From Crocinitomicaceae bacterium (GTDB taxonomy: Bacteria; Bacteroidota; Bacteroidia; Flavobacteriales_D; Parvicellaceae), in contig PBNK01000035.1 in the NCBI GenBank assembly GCA_002723085.1, forward strand, positions 62,001-126,000: a stretch of 64,000 nucleotides of DNA, given 5' to 3'. Both the position numbers and the translations under genes were made by a program. Below the pieces are notes generated by a model. The model did not search any database. It saw only the letters and a list, made by a program, of their open reading frames with translations, and was not told the DNA's origin. Positions 9,343-18,661 of the stretch are shown piece after piece (the stretch's first letter is position 1; every line of letters begins with the position of its first letter).

Positions 9343-10296
9343 CTAATTAATTATGAATTGTTTAGAAATTTTATTAATCATTGTGGAAACCGTAGACTCT
9401 AAATCAAAAATTGGCTTCCAGTTCCAATCATTTTGTGCAAATGAATCGTCAGTACTTTCTGGCCAAGTAAGAGCAATTTCATTTCTAAAATCTGGCTTAA
9501 AATTCAATTTAAAATCTGGTAAAAGTTTTTTAATTTGTAAACCAATTTCATTAGGTGTAAAATTCATGCCATTAACGTTGTAGCTAGACCTAATCGTTAA
9601 ATCTTCTTTGCTGGCTAACATGAGCTCTTTTGTAGCTCTTATGGCGTCATCCATATACATCATTGGAAGACGAATATCTTCAGCTAAAAAAGAAGTGTAA
9701 GAACCCTTTTTCAAAGCTTGATGAAAAATATCAACAGCATAATCTGTTGTTCCGCCCCCAGGTTCACTTTTATAACTTATCAAACCCGGATATCGTAAAC
9801 TTCTTACATCAACTCCATAGTTGTTATAATAATATTCGCACCACCTTTCTCCAGCTAACTTGCTAATTCCATAAACAGTTGATGGTTCAGCAATTGTTTT
9901 TTGAGGTGTTAAAACTTTTGGCGAAGAGGCCCCAAAAATAGCAATAGAGCTTGGCCAAAATACTTTTTTAATGTGGCCCTCTTTTGCTAAATCCAATACA
10001 TTAAAAAGGCCTTTCATATTTAAATTCCATGCTGATTGTACTTTCTTTTCAGCAGTGGCAGAAAGCAATGCGGCTAATAAATAAATTTCATCAACATTTT
10101 GAGACTTAACTAAGTTAAAAAGGTTTTCATTGTCTAAAACATCAAGAGGGAAAAAATCTACTTCCTTAATTACGTCAGGTGGTGTCGCCTTTATATCAGT
10201 TGCTATAACCTGATTAATCCCATAGGTATTTATTAAATCTAATATAAGCTCTGTACCTATCTGTCCTGAAGATCCTATGACTAACTTTTTTCCCAT
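9343..10296 (-). CDS. L-threonine 3-dehydrogenase, short-chain (UDP-galactose epimerase-like) type
   Basis: Extended short-chain dehydrogenase, probably oxidising L-threonine with NAD to 2-amino-3-ketobutyrate. The Rossmann motif GSSGQIG (residues 8-14), an acidic residue after beta-2 for NAD (ATDIK) and the catalytic pair Tyr142/Lys146 (YGISK) are present. The phrases YPGLIS, GGGTTDYAVDIF and LPMMYMDDAI are the signatures I associate with the epimerase-type threonine dehydrogenases of psychrophilic flavobacteria and archaea rather than with sugar epimerases. The usual partner ligase (Kbl) is not in the window. Length of 317 is normal. Confidence 0.8.
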   Translation of the reverse strand: MGKKLVIGSSGQIGTELILDLINTYGINQVIATDIKATPPDVIKEVDFFPLDVLDNENLFNLVKSQNVDEIYLLAALLSATAEKKVQSAWNLNMKGLFNVLDLAKEGHIKKVFWPSSIAIFGASSPKVLTPQKTIAEPSTVYGISKLAGERWCEYYYNNYGVDVRSLRYPGLISYKSEPGGGTTDYAVDIFHQALKKGSYTSFLAEDIRLPMMYMDDAIRATKELMLASKEDLTIRSSYNVNGMNFTPNEIGLQIKKLLPDFKLNFKPDFRNEIALTWPESTDDSFAQNDWNWKPIFDLESTVSTMINKISKQFIIN

Positions 10297-10340
10297 TACA
10301 GAGTGTTAATTTCTAACAAAAATAAAAAAATCGTGCTCAG

Positions 10341-11486
10341 TTAGTAATTTAATATGTTAGAATTATGAGGGAACCTAGTAAAATGTATGTCTTTTACTAT
10401 CCTATAAATGGTTTCTCTAAATTCTGTAATATGTTGTTTTTTAATAGCTGAAATAAATGTACTCATTTGATTTTTACTTTTCCAAGTTTTAATAATGGGC
10501 TTCAAATCTTCTTTTTGAAATTGATCTATTTTATTAAAACAATAAAGTATCGGTTTTGGAGTTTCGATAATTTCATTTAACGTTTCTTCAACTACTGCCA
10601 TATGCTCTTCATGAGACGGGTGGGAGAGGTCAACAACATGCACCAACACATCAGCCTCTCTTACTTCGTCAAGAGTAGATTTAAATGATTCTACCAATTG
10701 ATGTGGAAGTTTTCTTATAAAACCTACAGTGTCACTTAGCAAAAAGGGAACTTGATTAAAAACTACTTTTCTAACTGTTGTATCAAGAGTGGCAAATAGC
10801 TTATTTTCAGCAAATACGTCAGACTTGCTTAAAACGTTCATCAATGTAGATTTTCCAACATTAGTATAACCAACAAGGGCTACCCTGACGGTACTTCCTC
10901 TGTTATTTCGTTGAGCTGTTTTTTGTTTATCAATTTTTACAAGTTTCTGTTTTAATTGACTAATTTTTTGACCTATAATTCTTCTGTCAGTTTCAATTTG
11001 GGTTTCGCCAGGACCTCTCATCCCAATACCTCCTTTTTGTCTTTCTAGGTGAGTCCACATTCTGGTTAATCTTGGAAGTAAATATTGATATTGAGCAAGC
11101 TCTACCTGAGTTTTTGCATGAGCTGTTCTGGCTCTACTTGCAAAAATATCTAGAATTAAATTGCTACGATCTAAAATTTTACATTGAAGTTGTTTTTCAA
11201 TATTTCTAAGTTGAGAAGGTGTTAAATCGTCATCAAAAATAGCCATATCAATACAATGCTCTTTAATGTATTGCTCAATTTCATTAAGCTTCCCCTTCCC
11301 CACAAATGTTTTAGAATTAGGTAAATCCACTTTTTGAATAAACCTTTTAAAAGTTTTTGCTCCTGAAGTTAGGGTTAAGAACTCTAATTCATTTAAGTAC
11401 TCCTCAGTTTCATTAAGATTTTGACCTCTTTGAACCAGCCCAATTAAAATAGCTTTTTCAATGCTTTTTTTAGTGCTTAAACCCAT
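10341..11486 (-). CDS. hflX: Ribosome-associated GTPase HflX
   Basis: GTPase that binds and splits stalled 70S ribosomes. The N-terminal HflX domain (about residues 10-180) ends in the conserved stretch GGIGMRGPGETQIETDRR. The G domain follows: G1 GYTNVGKST (206-214), G3 DTVGF, G4 NKID and a late SA motif. At 381 residues the C-terminal extension of E. coli HflX is missing, which is common outside proteobacteria. The gene stands between the threonine dehydrogenase (44 bases downstream) and a small membrane protein (39 bases upstream) on the same strand. Confidence 0.95.
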   Translation of the reverse strand: MGLSTKKSIEKAILIGLVQRGQNLNETEEYLNELEFLTLTSGAKTFKRFIQKVDLPNSKTFVGKGKLNEIEQYIKEHCIDMAIFDDDLTPSQLRNIEKQLQCKILDRSNLILDIFASRARTAHAKTQVELAQYQYLLPRLTRMWTHLERQKGGIGMRGPGETQIETDRRIIGQKISQLKQKLVKIDKQKTAQRNNRGSTVRVALVGYTNVGKSTLMNVLSKSDVFAENKLFATLDTTVRKVVFNQVPFLLSDTVGFIRKLPHQLVESFKSTLDEVREADVLVHVVDLSHPSHEEHMAVVEETLNEIIETPKPILYCFNKIDQFQKEDLKPIIKTWKSKNQMSTFISAIKKQHITEFRETIYRIVKDIHFTRFPHNSNILNY

Positions 11487-11525
11487 AAGTTAACGCCCTG
11501 TTTTTCTACAGACACAATAAGGTGA

Positions 11526-11927
11526 TTATTTATTTTTTCTAGCATAAATAAATGATTTAACACAAAGAAACATGTAGATAGAACCAGTAGCAAATAGCAT
11601 TAACATAGATCCTGTTGCATAATTTAGTCCATCATTCATTTTCATAAAATATCTAGTTCCCCCTAAAGCACATAATAAACCAAAAACTACAGATATATGC
11701 ATCCAAAGTTTTCTTTTTTCAGGGTTTTTAATTGCAAGCAATCCTGACAAAAACAAAGGCCCCCCTAAAAAAGATGGAAAATAAGATGTAATTGAATCGG
11801 ATGAAGATAAATTAGAAATTAATAGCCCCCATATAATAAGAAAAATTCCATAAGAAATAGAAATAGTCGGCATTGACATTCCCAAAACTTTAAATTCTGA
11901 TGTTGTGTTATCTTGCATAATTATCAT
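11526..11927 (-). CDS. Small integral membrane protein, unknown function
   Basis: About 133 residues with four hydrophobic segments (near 20-40, 47-65, 74-92 and 103-125) and a charged tail YARKNK. I do not recognise a named domain. Three possible starts are close together: TTG at 11936 and ATG at 11927 or 11918; I take 11927. It lies 39 bases upstream of hflX on the same strand and is divergent from the amidohydrolase gene. Confidence 0.6.
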   Translation of the reverse strand: MIIMQDNTTSEFKVLGMSMPTISISYGIFLIIWGLLISNLSSSDSITSYFPSFLGGPLFLSGLLAIKNPEKRKLWMHISVVFGLLCALGGTRYFMKMNDGLNYATGSMLMLFATGSIYMFLCVKSFIYARKNK

Positions 11928-12019
11928 TTTTTCCAAAGCTATAAAATGAATACATACACATGATAAATCAATAAAGTTTTTTAAGTTTTGTGTAAAAAAA
12001 TTTATACTTTCATTAGCTT

Positions 12020-15000
12020 ATGAAAAGAATCTTTGTTTTTTTTCTTGTCTTTTTGGGTGTTAATTTTATGGCTCAAAACGATTCTTTTCAGCCTAAACAT
12101 GGGATTACCAATAAATACCTTCCTACATATGCTTTAACTAATGCTACTATACATATATCCAGTAAAGAAATTATAAAAAAAGGAACGTTACTGATAAAAG
12201 GAACCAAAATAATTTCAGTGGGTAAAGACGTAAATATCCCAAAAAACAGCATTGTCTTAAATATGGATGGCAAGCACATTTACCATTCATTTATAGAACT
12301 AAATAGTCAATTAGGAATTAAAAAAGAAAATAGAAAAAAAAGATCTTCTAAACCTCAATACTACACTTCAAAACCTGGGCCATTCCATTGGAATGAAGCC
12401 ATTCGTCCAGAATATAATTCAGAAAACCATTATATGTATAATAATATAGAATCTAAAGGCTACATAAAAAAGGGGTTTGGAGTTGTTCTTACTCACAATC
12501 AAAATGGAATAATAAGAGGAACAGGAACGTTAGTATGTTTGTCAAATAAAAAAGAAAAGCAAATATTAAAAGGATCAAGTGCGACTTTTTTCTCTTTCAA
12601 CAAAGGAACTTCCAATCAAGTTTATCCAAGGTCGTTGATGGGAAGTATTGCATTATTAAGACAATTTTTCATTGACGCCAATTGGTATGAAAATTCAACC
12701 AAAACAACTAAAAATCTTTCTTATGAAGCTTACATAGAACAAAAGAGTTTCCCTAAGGTTTTTTCTATTGATTATAAAAGAGATCTTTTTAGAGCTCAAA
12801 AAATAGCTGACGAGTACAATCTATCTTTTATCTACAAAGGAACAGGTCGGGAATATGAAAACATAAAACAAATTATTAACATTAACCCTTCTTTAATTAT
12901 CCCTTTAAACTTTCCAAGAGCAATGGATGTTAGCGATCCTTATGTTTCTATGAAAGTTAGTACAAACGATTTAACCCATTGGAAATATGCAGCAAGCAAC
13001 CTTGCTTTACTAGAAAAAGAAAATTTAAATTTTTGTATTACAAGTGACACTTTAAATTTCAAAGATTTCTTTAATAACTTAAGCTTAGCCGTTAATAGAG
13101 GCTTATCTTATGATAAAGCCTATTATTCGTTGACTGAAGGGCCTGCAAAATTATTAGGTATTGATGGTTTTTGCGGAACTATTAAAGAAGGAAACCTTGC
13201 TAATATTTTGGTTTCTAATGATACATTATTTAAGAATAAAACCATTATTTATGAAAACTGGGTTCTTGGAGAAAGAACCATTCTGAAAAAAAAACCAATA
13301 AATGATTTGAGAGGATCCTATAACCTAAACATTAATCAGAACATAAGAAAATTAGTTGTTAAAGGGGAAATAAATAAGCCAAAGGCTATAATTATATACA
13401 ACATAATTTCTGATAGCATTTCAAAAAACGGAGACATCGTTACCGACTCATTAACCAAAAAAGGAATTAAAGTAAAAAAGGAAATTAAACAACCTGTCAA
13501 CATTCAAAGAAGTGAAAATATTATCACTCTAAGTTTTCCATTAACTGACAATTTTCTTACACTATCAGGCACAATTAATTTTGATAGCGGATCATGGGAT
13601 GGGGCTGGTCAATCAAAGGATGGCACTTGGTTTAAATGGTCAGCAATAAGAAATAAAAAACATATTGCTAAAATTATAAATTCAAATGCATTCATTGACA
13701 CAACAAAAGTTTTTATTTCTAATCAACATATTGATTATCTGCCTAAAAACAGTTTAAATGCTGGTAATGTTGTTTTTAAAAATGCTACAATATGGACAGT
13801 TGATGAAATGGGAACTTTTAAAGGTGATTTATGGATTAAAGATGGCATAATAAAAGATTTAGGATTACAAATTAACATTACAGACACGAATCAATTGAAA
13901 ATTATTGACGCTACTAATAAACACATTTCTCCAGGAATTATTGATGAACACTCTCACATTGCCATAGAGCGTGGTGTTAATGAAGGTTCTCATGCAATAA
14001 CCTCTGAAGTGAGAATTGGTGATGTAATTAATCCTGAAGATATTAATATATATCGCCAACTTGCTGGTGGAGTAACCTCAGCTCAATTGTTACACGGCTC
14101 AGCCAATCCAATTGGGGGGCAAAGTGCTGTAATTAAACTTCGATGGGGATCAACAGCTGAAGAAATGAAAATTGCAGAAGCTCCTGGTTTTATAAAATTT
14201 GCATTAGGAGAAAACGTAAAACAATCCAATTGGGGGTATAGCTATAACATAAGGTATCCTCAAACCAGAATGGGAGTTGAACAATTGTATTACGATGCTT
14301 TTATAAGGGCTAAAGAATATGAAATAAAATGGAAAAAATACTTAGCTCTTGATAAAAAGAAACAAATAAAAAAATCCGCTCCGAAAAAAGATATTCAGCT
14401 TGACGCTCTTGTTGAAATTATGAACCAAAAAAGATTTATCACATGCCACTCTTATGTACAATCTGAAATTAATATGCTTATGCATATGGCTGACTCTATG
14501 GGGTTTAAAATTAATACTTTTACTCATATTCTTGAAGGCTATAAAGTAGCTGACAAAATGAAAACTCACGGAGCAGGAGGGTCAACATTTTCAGATTGGT
14601 GGGCTTATAAATATGAAGTAAGGGATGCTATCCCCTACAATGCGTGTCTATTAAGTCAAATGGGAATTATAACTGCCGTGAATTCAGATGATGCTGAAAT
14701 GGCTAGACGATTAAATCAAGAAGCTGCAAAAGCTGTTAAATATGGAGACTGCAGCGAAGAAGACGCGCTTAAGTTAGTTACTATTAATCCGGCCAAATTA
14801 TTACATATAGATGATAAAGTTGGTAGTTTGAAAGTAAATAAAGAGGCAGACATTGTTTTGTGGAGTGACAACCCCCTATCTATATATTCAATTGTAGAAC
14901 AAACCTATGTAGATGGAAAACTTTTATTTGATCGAAAACAAAATAAAATAGATGAAAAAGAATTAATTAAAGTACGTGCTGAAATAATTAGTGACATGAT

Positions 15001-15094
15001 TTCGGCTAAAAACAACGGCAACCCTATTGGTCCTTTAAAAAAACAAAATAACTCAGTACATAAGTGCAACCAAACTATAGAAATTGAAGATTAA
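12020..15094 (+). CDS. Secreted double amidohydrolase (degenerate N-domain plus catalytic C-domain)
   Basis: A 1024-residue protein with a signal peptide (about residues 1-18, cleaved near FMAQN), so it acts outside the cytoplasm. It contains two amidohydrolase modules. In the first (about 25-430) the usual metal-binding HxH after beta-1 reads FIELNSQLG, so the site is lost, although the late TEGPAKLLGI...GTIKEGNLANI signature remains. The second (about 590-1000) keeps HxH at His644/His646 (DEHSHIAIERG), a Lys candidate in SAVIKLRWG, His in TFTHILEG and Asp in VNSDDAEM. The module resembles imidazolonepropionase-like secreted hydrolases; substrate unknown. The next gene overlaps it by 11 bases. 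Confidence 0.85.
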   Translation: MKRIFVFFLVFLGVNFMAQNDSFQPKHGITNKYLPTYALTNATIHISSKEIIKKGTLLIKGTKIISVGKDVNIPKNSIVLNMDGKHIYHSFIELNSQLGIKKENRKKRSSKPQYYTSKPGPFHWNEAIRPEYNSENHYMYNNIESKGYIKKGFGVVLTHNQNGIIRGTGTLVCLSNKKEKQILKGSSATFFSFNKGTSNQVYPRSLMGSIALLRQFFIDANWYENSTKTTKNLSYEAYIEQKSFPKVFSIDYKRDLFRAQKIADEYNLSFIYKGTGREYENIKQIININPSLIIPLNFPRAMDVSDPYVSMKVSTNDLTHWKYAASNLALLEKENLNFCITSDTLNFKDFFNNLSLAVNRGLSYDKAYYSLTEGPAKLLGIDGFCGTIKEGNLANILVSNDTLFKNKTIIYENWVLGERTILKKKPINDLRGSYNLNINQNIRKLVVKGEINKPKAIIIYNIISDSISKNGDIVTDSLTKKGIKVKKEIKQPVNIQRSENIITLSFPLTDNFLTLSGTINFDSGSWDGAGQSKDGTWFKWSAIRNKKHIAKIINSNAFIDTTKVFISNQHIDYLPKNSLNAGNVVFKNATIWTVDEMGTFKGDLWIKDGIIKDLGLQINITDTNQLKIIDATNKHISPGIIDEHSHIAIERGVNEGSHAITSEVRIGDVINPEDINIYRQLAGGVTSAQLLHGSANPIGGQSAVIKLRWGSTAEEMKIAEAPGFIKFALGENVKQSNWGYSYNIRYPQTRMGVEQLYYDAFIRAKEYEIKWKKYLALDKKKQIKKSAPKKDIQLDALVEIMNQKRFITCHSYVQSEINMLMHMADSMGFKINTFTHILEGYKVADKMKTHGAGGSTFSDWWAYKYEVRDAIPYNACLLSQMGIITAVNSDDAEMARRLNQEAAKAVKYGDCSEEDALKLVTINPAKLLHIDDKVGSLKVNKEADIVLWSDNPLSIYSIVEQTYVDGKLLFDRKQNKIDEKELIKVRAEIISDMISAKNNGNPIGPLKKQNNSVHKCNQTIEIED

Positions 15095-16361
15095 AATTTA
15101 CATAGCATTTGTCTTTTCAATATTATCTTTTTTTGGATGGAGCCAACATTCGCAAGATCCAAGTCAAACTCAAAAAATACTATTACTTGGTGGAACTGCC
15201 CATTTAGGAAATGGAAAAGTAATTAAAGATGCTGCTATTGCATTTGAAAATGGGAAAATCACTTTTGTTAAAAACCTATTATTACAAAATGTTGATACTT
15301 TAGAATTTGACGCTGTTTTTCACACTAAAAATAAACACATATATCCTGGATTTATAGCAACTAATTCTACTCTTGGGCTTTTTGAAATTGGTGCTGTTAG
15401 AGCAACTTTAGATTATAAAGAAGTTGGGGAATACAATCCTAATGTAAGAACCATAACTTCATATAATACAGATTCAAGGATTATACCTACAATAAGAACA
15501 AATGGAATATTATTGGGTCAAATATCTCCAAGAGGAGGCGTAATTTCTGGAACTTCATCAGTTGTTCATTTTGATGCTTGGAATTGGGAAGATGCTCTAG
15601 TTAAATTAGATGAAGGAATACATATGAATTGGCCCAAATACCGCATCATAAATGGTTCAGATAAAAAATATATTAATAATGTTAATCAAATTCATAGCTT
15701 TTTTGATAAAGCAAAAGCATATTATGAAGAAAAAGACAATGCCATTGATTTAAAACTTGAAGCATTAGTAGGAATATTTAATGGAAATAAACGGTTATAT
15801 ATTAATGCCAATGATGTTCGTCAAATTAAAGATTTAATTGCATTTAAAAAGAAATACAACATACAACGATTGTCAATCGTTGGTGGTCAACAAGCTGTTT
15901 TGGTACCTGATTTATTAACTGAAAATAAGATTTCTGTTCTGCTTAAAAGGGTTCACTCTCTGCCAAAATACAAACAAAGCGAAATTCATGGTCCTTATGA
16001 ATCTGCTGCTATATTGTCAAAGGAAGGGGTAGAGTTTTGTTTTCAAAATGCTGGCGACATGGAGCAAATGCAAACAAGGAATCTGCCCTTTTTAGCGGGA
16101 ACCGCTATTGCTTATGGATTAGATTATGAATTGGCTGTAAAGGCTTTGACTCAAACTCCAGCTAAAATATTAGGTTTAAAAAATTATGGTGAACTTAAAG
16201 TTGGTAAATCCGCTACATTATTTATTTCTGAAGGAGATGCTCTTGATATTATATCCAATAAAGTAACATATGCTTTTATTGACGGAAGAAGAATTGAACT
16301 AAAGAATGAACAAGAAAAAAACTATATTAAATACAAGAAAAAGTATAATTTAAAAAACTAA
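15084..16361 (+). CDS. Secreted amidohydrolase-fold protein, metal site degenerate
   Basis: A 425-residue exported protein (signal peptide about 1-20, ending SFFGWSQ). It has the composite amidohydrolase shape: an N-terminal beta-sandwich (LLGGTAHLGNGKVIKDAAIA), a barrel, and the C-terminal LTQTPAKILGLKNYGELKVG signature. The HxH motif is replaced by FIATNSTLG, as in the N-domain of the preceding protein, so it is probably a non-catalytic partner. TTG is the only start that keeps the signal peptide; it sits 11 bases before the upstream stop, implying translational coupling. I infer that the two products work together, perhaps as a complex. Confidence 0.82.
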   Translation: MKIKIYIAFVFSILSFFGWSQHSQDPSQTQKILLLGGTAHLGNGKVIKDAAIAFENGKITFVKNLLLQNVDTLEFDAVFHTKNKHIYPGFIATNSTLGLFEIGAVRATLDYKEVGEYNPNVRTITSYNTDSRIIPTIRTNGILLGQISPRGGVISGTSSVVHFDAWNWEDALVKLDEGIHMNWPKYRIINGSDKKYINNVNQIHSFFDKAKAYYEEKDNAIDLKLEALVGIFNGNKRLYINANDVRQIKDLIAFKKKYNIQRLSIVGGQQAVLVPDLLTENKISVLLKRVHSLPKYKQSEIHGPYESAAILSKEGVEFCFQNAGDMEQMQTRNLPFLAGTAIAYGLDYELAVKALTQTPAKILGLKNYGELKVGKSATLFISEGDALDIISNKVTYAFIDGRRIELKNEQEKNYIKYKKKYNLKN

Positions 16362-16365
16362 AGGA

Positions 16366-16767
16366 TCAATAATTCTTATACGTAATTTTAGATGATTCTG
16401 GATCTATAAATTTCCACTTTCCTGACTTTTTACCCATATTGTATTCTCCACTATAAAGTAGTTTTCCGTTTTCTAAAAAAACTTTTACTGAGCCATGCGA
16501 TAACCCATTAACATAAAAACATTCACTTTGAATTTTTCCATCTGGAAAATACGAAACCCACTTTCCTTCTCTTTTTTTATTTATCACTTCTCCCTTGACT
16601 ATAGATTTATCTTTTTCATTAGAGCCTGAAAATGGAATTGTAATTTCATTTGTTTCTAATTTAGTGTTTTTAGATAACGAACTCCTTTTTTCTGTTGCTG
16701 AATCTTTAACTGTAAATTCAATTGCTTTTTCTTTACATGAAATAAAAATCAAAATCCAGAATAACAT
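16366..16767 (-). CDS. Short YwqK/MORN_2 lipoprotein
   Basis: Small lipoprotein with MORN_2 hairpins in its C-terminal half (KREGKWVSYFPDGKI, then SHGSVKVFLENGKLLYSGEY). I start at the ATG at 16767, giving a compact lipobox signal MLFWILIFISC (Cys11). A longer reading from 16833 is open, but it would overlap the start of the divergent DUF3108 gene and put 22 extra residues before the signal. It is convergent with the amidohydrolase gene, four bases away. It is shorter than the two long YwqK paralogues of this window; no partner is evident. Confidence 0.65.
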   Translation of the reverse strand: MLFWILIFISCKEKAIEFTVKDSATEKRSSLSKNTKLETNEITIPFSGSNEKDKSIVKGEVINKKREGKWVSYFPDGKIQSECFYVNGLSHGSVKVFLENGKLLYSGEYNMGKKSGKWKFIDPESSKITYKNY

Positions 16768-16813
16768 GTACGGCAAATAATGAATTTGGCATAAAAATTG
16801 GTTAATTTTTTTT

Positions 16814-17614
16814 ATGAGAAATTTTAATTTCATAATGTATTTAATGGCTCTTTCATTAATTTTTTCAAGCAGTATTATTTACAAAAATAATGAAAACCCA
16901 ATAGGAAATAATACTAAAAACAATGCATTTACTTATGGAGAAAAACTAAATTATAAAATATCATATGGCCTAATAGAGGCTGGCCATGTCCAATTAAATG
17001 TAAAAAAAACATCTAAAAAATTTCAAAATAGAAATGTTTATCACATTATAGGATTAGGCTCAAGTTCTAAAACATTTGATTGGTTTTTCAAAATAAGAGA
17101 TCGTTATGAAAGTTATGTAGATTACGAAAAATTAGTTCCGTTGCTGTTTATAAGGGATGTTAATGAAGGGGGTTATGTTATAAAACAAACTTATGAGTTT
17201 GATCATAAAAAGAGAGTTGTCAACACTGAAAAAGGAAGTTTTAGCATTAAAAAAAATATACAAGACATGCTTTCTTGCTTTTATTTTGCAAGAACATTAG
17301 ACTTAAATAATCTTAAAAAAGGAGATATTTTAACCTTTAATGCTTTTGTTGATGAGGAGAGTTATCCACTTAAAGTTAAATTTTTAGGCAAAGAAATCAT
17401 AAAAATTAAATCTGGTAAATTTAAAGCGCTAAAATTTTGCCCCATTGTGCAAACTGGAAGAATTTTTAAAACCGAAGAAAGCCTATCTGTTTGGATATCA
17501 GATGATTACAACAAAACCCCTCTTCTTGTTAAAGCAAATATTTTATTTGGCGCATTAAGAATGGAAATGATAAAAATGGAAGGAGAATTAAACCCTTCGA
17601 GTGTTATTCGGTAG
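16814..17614 (+). CDS. DUF3108 domain exported protein
   Basis: Exported protein of 266 residues with an N-terminal hydrophobic signal (about residues 6-22). The mature part starts with the typical DUF3108 opening FTYGEKLNYKISYGLIEAG and continues through a beta-rich lipocalin-like region (about 30-260). The biochemical role of DUF3108 proteins is not known; they are periplasmic and common in Bacteroidota. The start at 16814 or the ATG seven codons later is possible. It is divergent from the short YwqK lipoprotein. Confidence 0.8.
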   Translation: MRNFNFIMYLMALSLIFSSSIIYKNNENPIGNNTKNNAFTYGEKLNYKISYGLIEAGHVQLNVKKTSKKFQNRNVYHIIGLGSSSKTFDWFFKIRDRYESYVDYEKLVPLLFIRDVNEGGYVIKQTYEFDHKKRVVNTEKGSFSIKKNIQDMLSCFYFARTLDLNNLKKGDILTFNAFVDEESYPLKVKFLGKEIIKIKSGKFKALKFCPIVQTGRIFKTEESLSVWISDDYNKTPLLVKANILFGALRMEMIKMEGELNPSSVIR

Positions 17615-17727
17615 TTTTCATAGATTAATTGTTAATAACTAAAAGCATGTTATCTGAGGTAAAGCTTATTATTAAGCAATTATTTTAATATATTCACAAC
17701 AGTATTAATCAATTAAAAATTTTAAAA

Positions 17728-17922
17728 ATGGGGTATTCACATACTAACAGTAAAGGAAAAACTTACTTTTTACATTCAAAAGATGTTGAATTAAAAGGTG
17801 GTAGAAATCAAACTATATATTATTTTGCTAAAGATCAAAGAGCTGAAGCTTGTGATCTGCCTGCAGGTAAGCAAGTAGTTGAAAGTCCAAAAACTGGGCT
17901 TCCTTTTGTAAAGGGAAAATAA
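17728..17922 (+). CDS. Small conserved cytoplasmic protein, unknown function
   Basis: 64 residues, basic, with no membrane segment. The opening GYSHTNSKGKTYFLHSKDVE followed by LKGGRNQTIYYFAKDQ looks like a short beta-rich domain found as stand-alone proteins in many bacteria; I know no function. The gene is an isolated unit: 113 bases separate it from the DUF3108 gene, and a strong terminator follows, so it is probably made from its own transcript. Confidence 0.75.
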   Translation: MGYSHTNSKGKTYFLHSKDVELKGGRNQTIYYFAKDQRAEACDLPAGKQVVESPKTGLPFVKGK

Positions 17923-17949
17923 ACTGTAATAGTTTTATTTAAAAACATT

Positions 17950-17986
17950 AAGCCGATTATGTGTAAAACTTAATCGGCTTTTTTTG
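17950..17986 (+). terminator. Rho-independent terminator after the 64-residue protein
   Basis: Perfect ten-pair stem AAGCCGATTA/TAATCGGCTT with an eleven-base loop, followed directly by a T run. It lies 27 bases after the stop and is the strongest terminator in the window apart from that of tRNA-Phe. Confidence 0.9.
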
Positions 17987-18025
17987 TACCTATCTTTTTG
18001 ATTACATTTATGTTTTTAAAATTAA

Positions 18026-18661
18026 ATGACTATTATATTACACGGGGTCCTTTTTGGCTTATTGTTAAGTTTTCTATTGGGGCCTGCTTTTTTTATACTT
18101 ATTGAAACAAGCATTAGCAAAGGCTTTAAAACTGCTTTTTTCTTTGATTTAGGAATATTGGTTAGCGATGCCATTTATTTACTTGCTTCATTTTTTGTAG
18201 CTAAAGAAATTAATACCTGGCTACATGAAAACCCTTACATTAAATACGTAACTGGATTTGTTTTTATTTTAATGGGGGGCATTTCATTTTATAAATACTA
18301 CATTAAAAAATCAGAACTTAGTTCCACCCAAAAAGATAATATAGAAAAAGAAATGCCAAGCCCAATTGCTTCATTTATGAAAGGAGTAGGGTTAAATGCT
18401 ATAAACCCTGGTGTTCTTATTTATTGGATTGCAGCATGCACATATGCCACTGAAACACTTGAAATTTCGGGATTAAATTTAATTTATTATTTCGGGGCCA
18501 CCTTATCTACTATGCTTTTAGTGGATTTAGGTAAAATTTATTTTGCTAGCAAATTAAATAAAAAACTTACTCCTAAAAATATTCGATCCATTGGCATGGG
18601 TGTTGGAATTACCTTAATTTTCTTTGGAATAGCCATTTGCTTAAAAGATGTTAATGTCTGA
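18026..18661 (+). CDS. LysE/RhtB family exporter
   Basis: Inner-membrane exporter of amino acids or related small metabolites. It has about six hydrophobic segments over 211 residues; the first carries the family signature FGLLLSFLLGPAFFILIETS, and a central SPIASFMKGVGLNAINPG matches the second conserved block with the NPG turn. Substrate cannot be predicted. Its last 14 bases overlap the start of the following oxidoreductase gene, so the pair is translationally coupled. Confidence 0.87.
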   Translation: MTIILHGVLFGLLLSFLLGPAFFILIETSISKGFKTAFFFDLGILVSDAIYLLASFFVAKEINTWLHENPYIKYVTGFVFILMGGISFYKYYIKKSELSSTQKDNIEKEMPSPIASFMKGVGLNAINPGVLIYWIAACTYATETLEISGLNLIYYFGATLSTMLLVDLGKIYFASKLNKKLTPKNIRSIGMGVGITLIFFGIAICLKDVNV

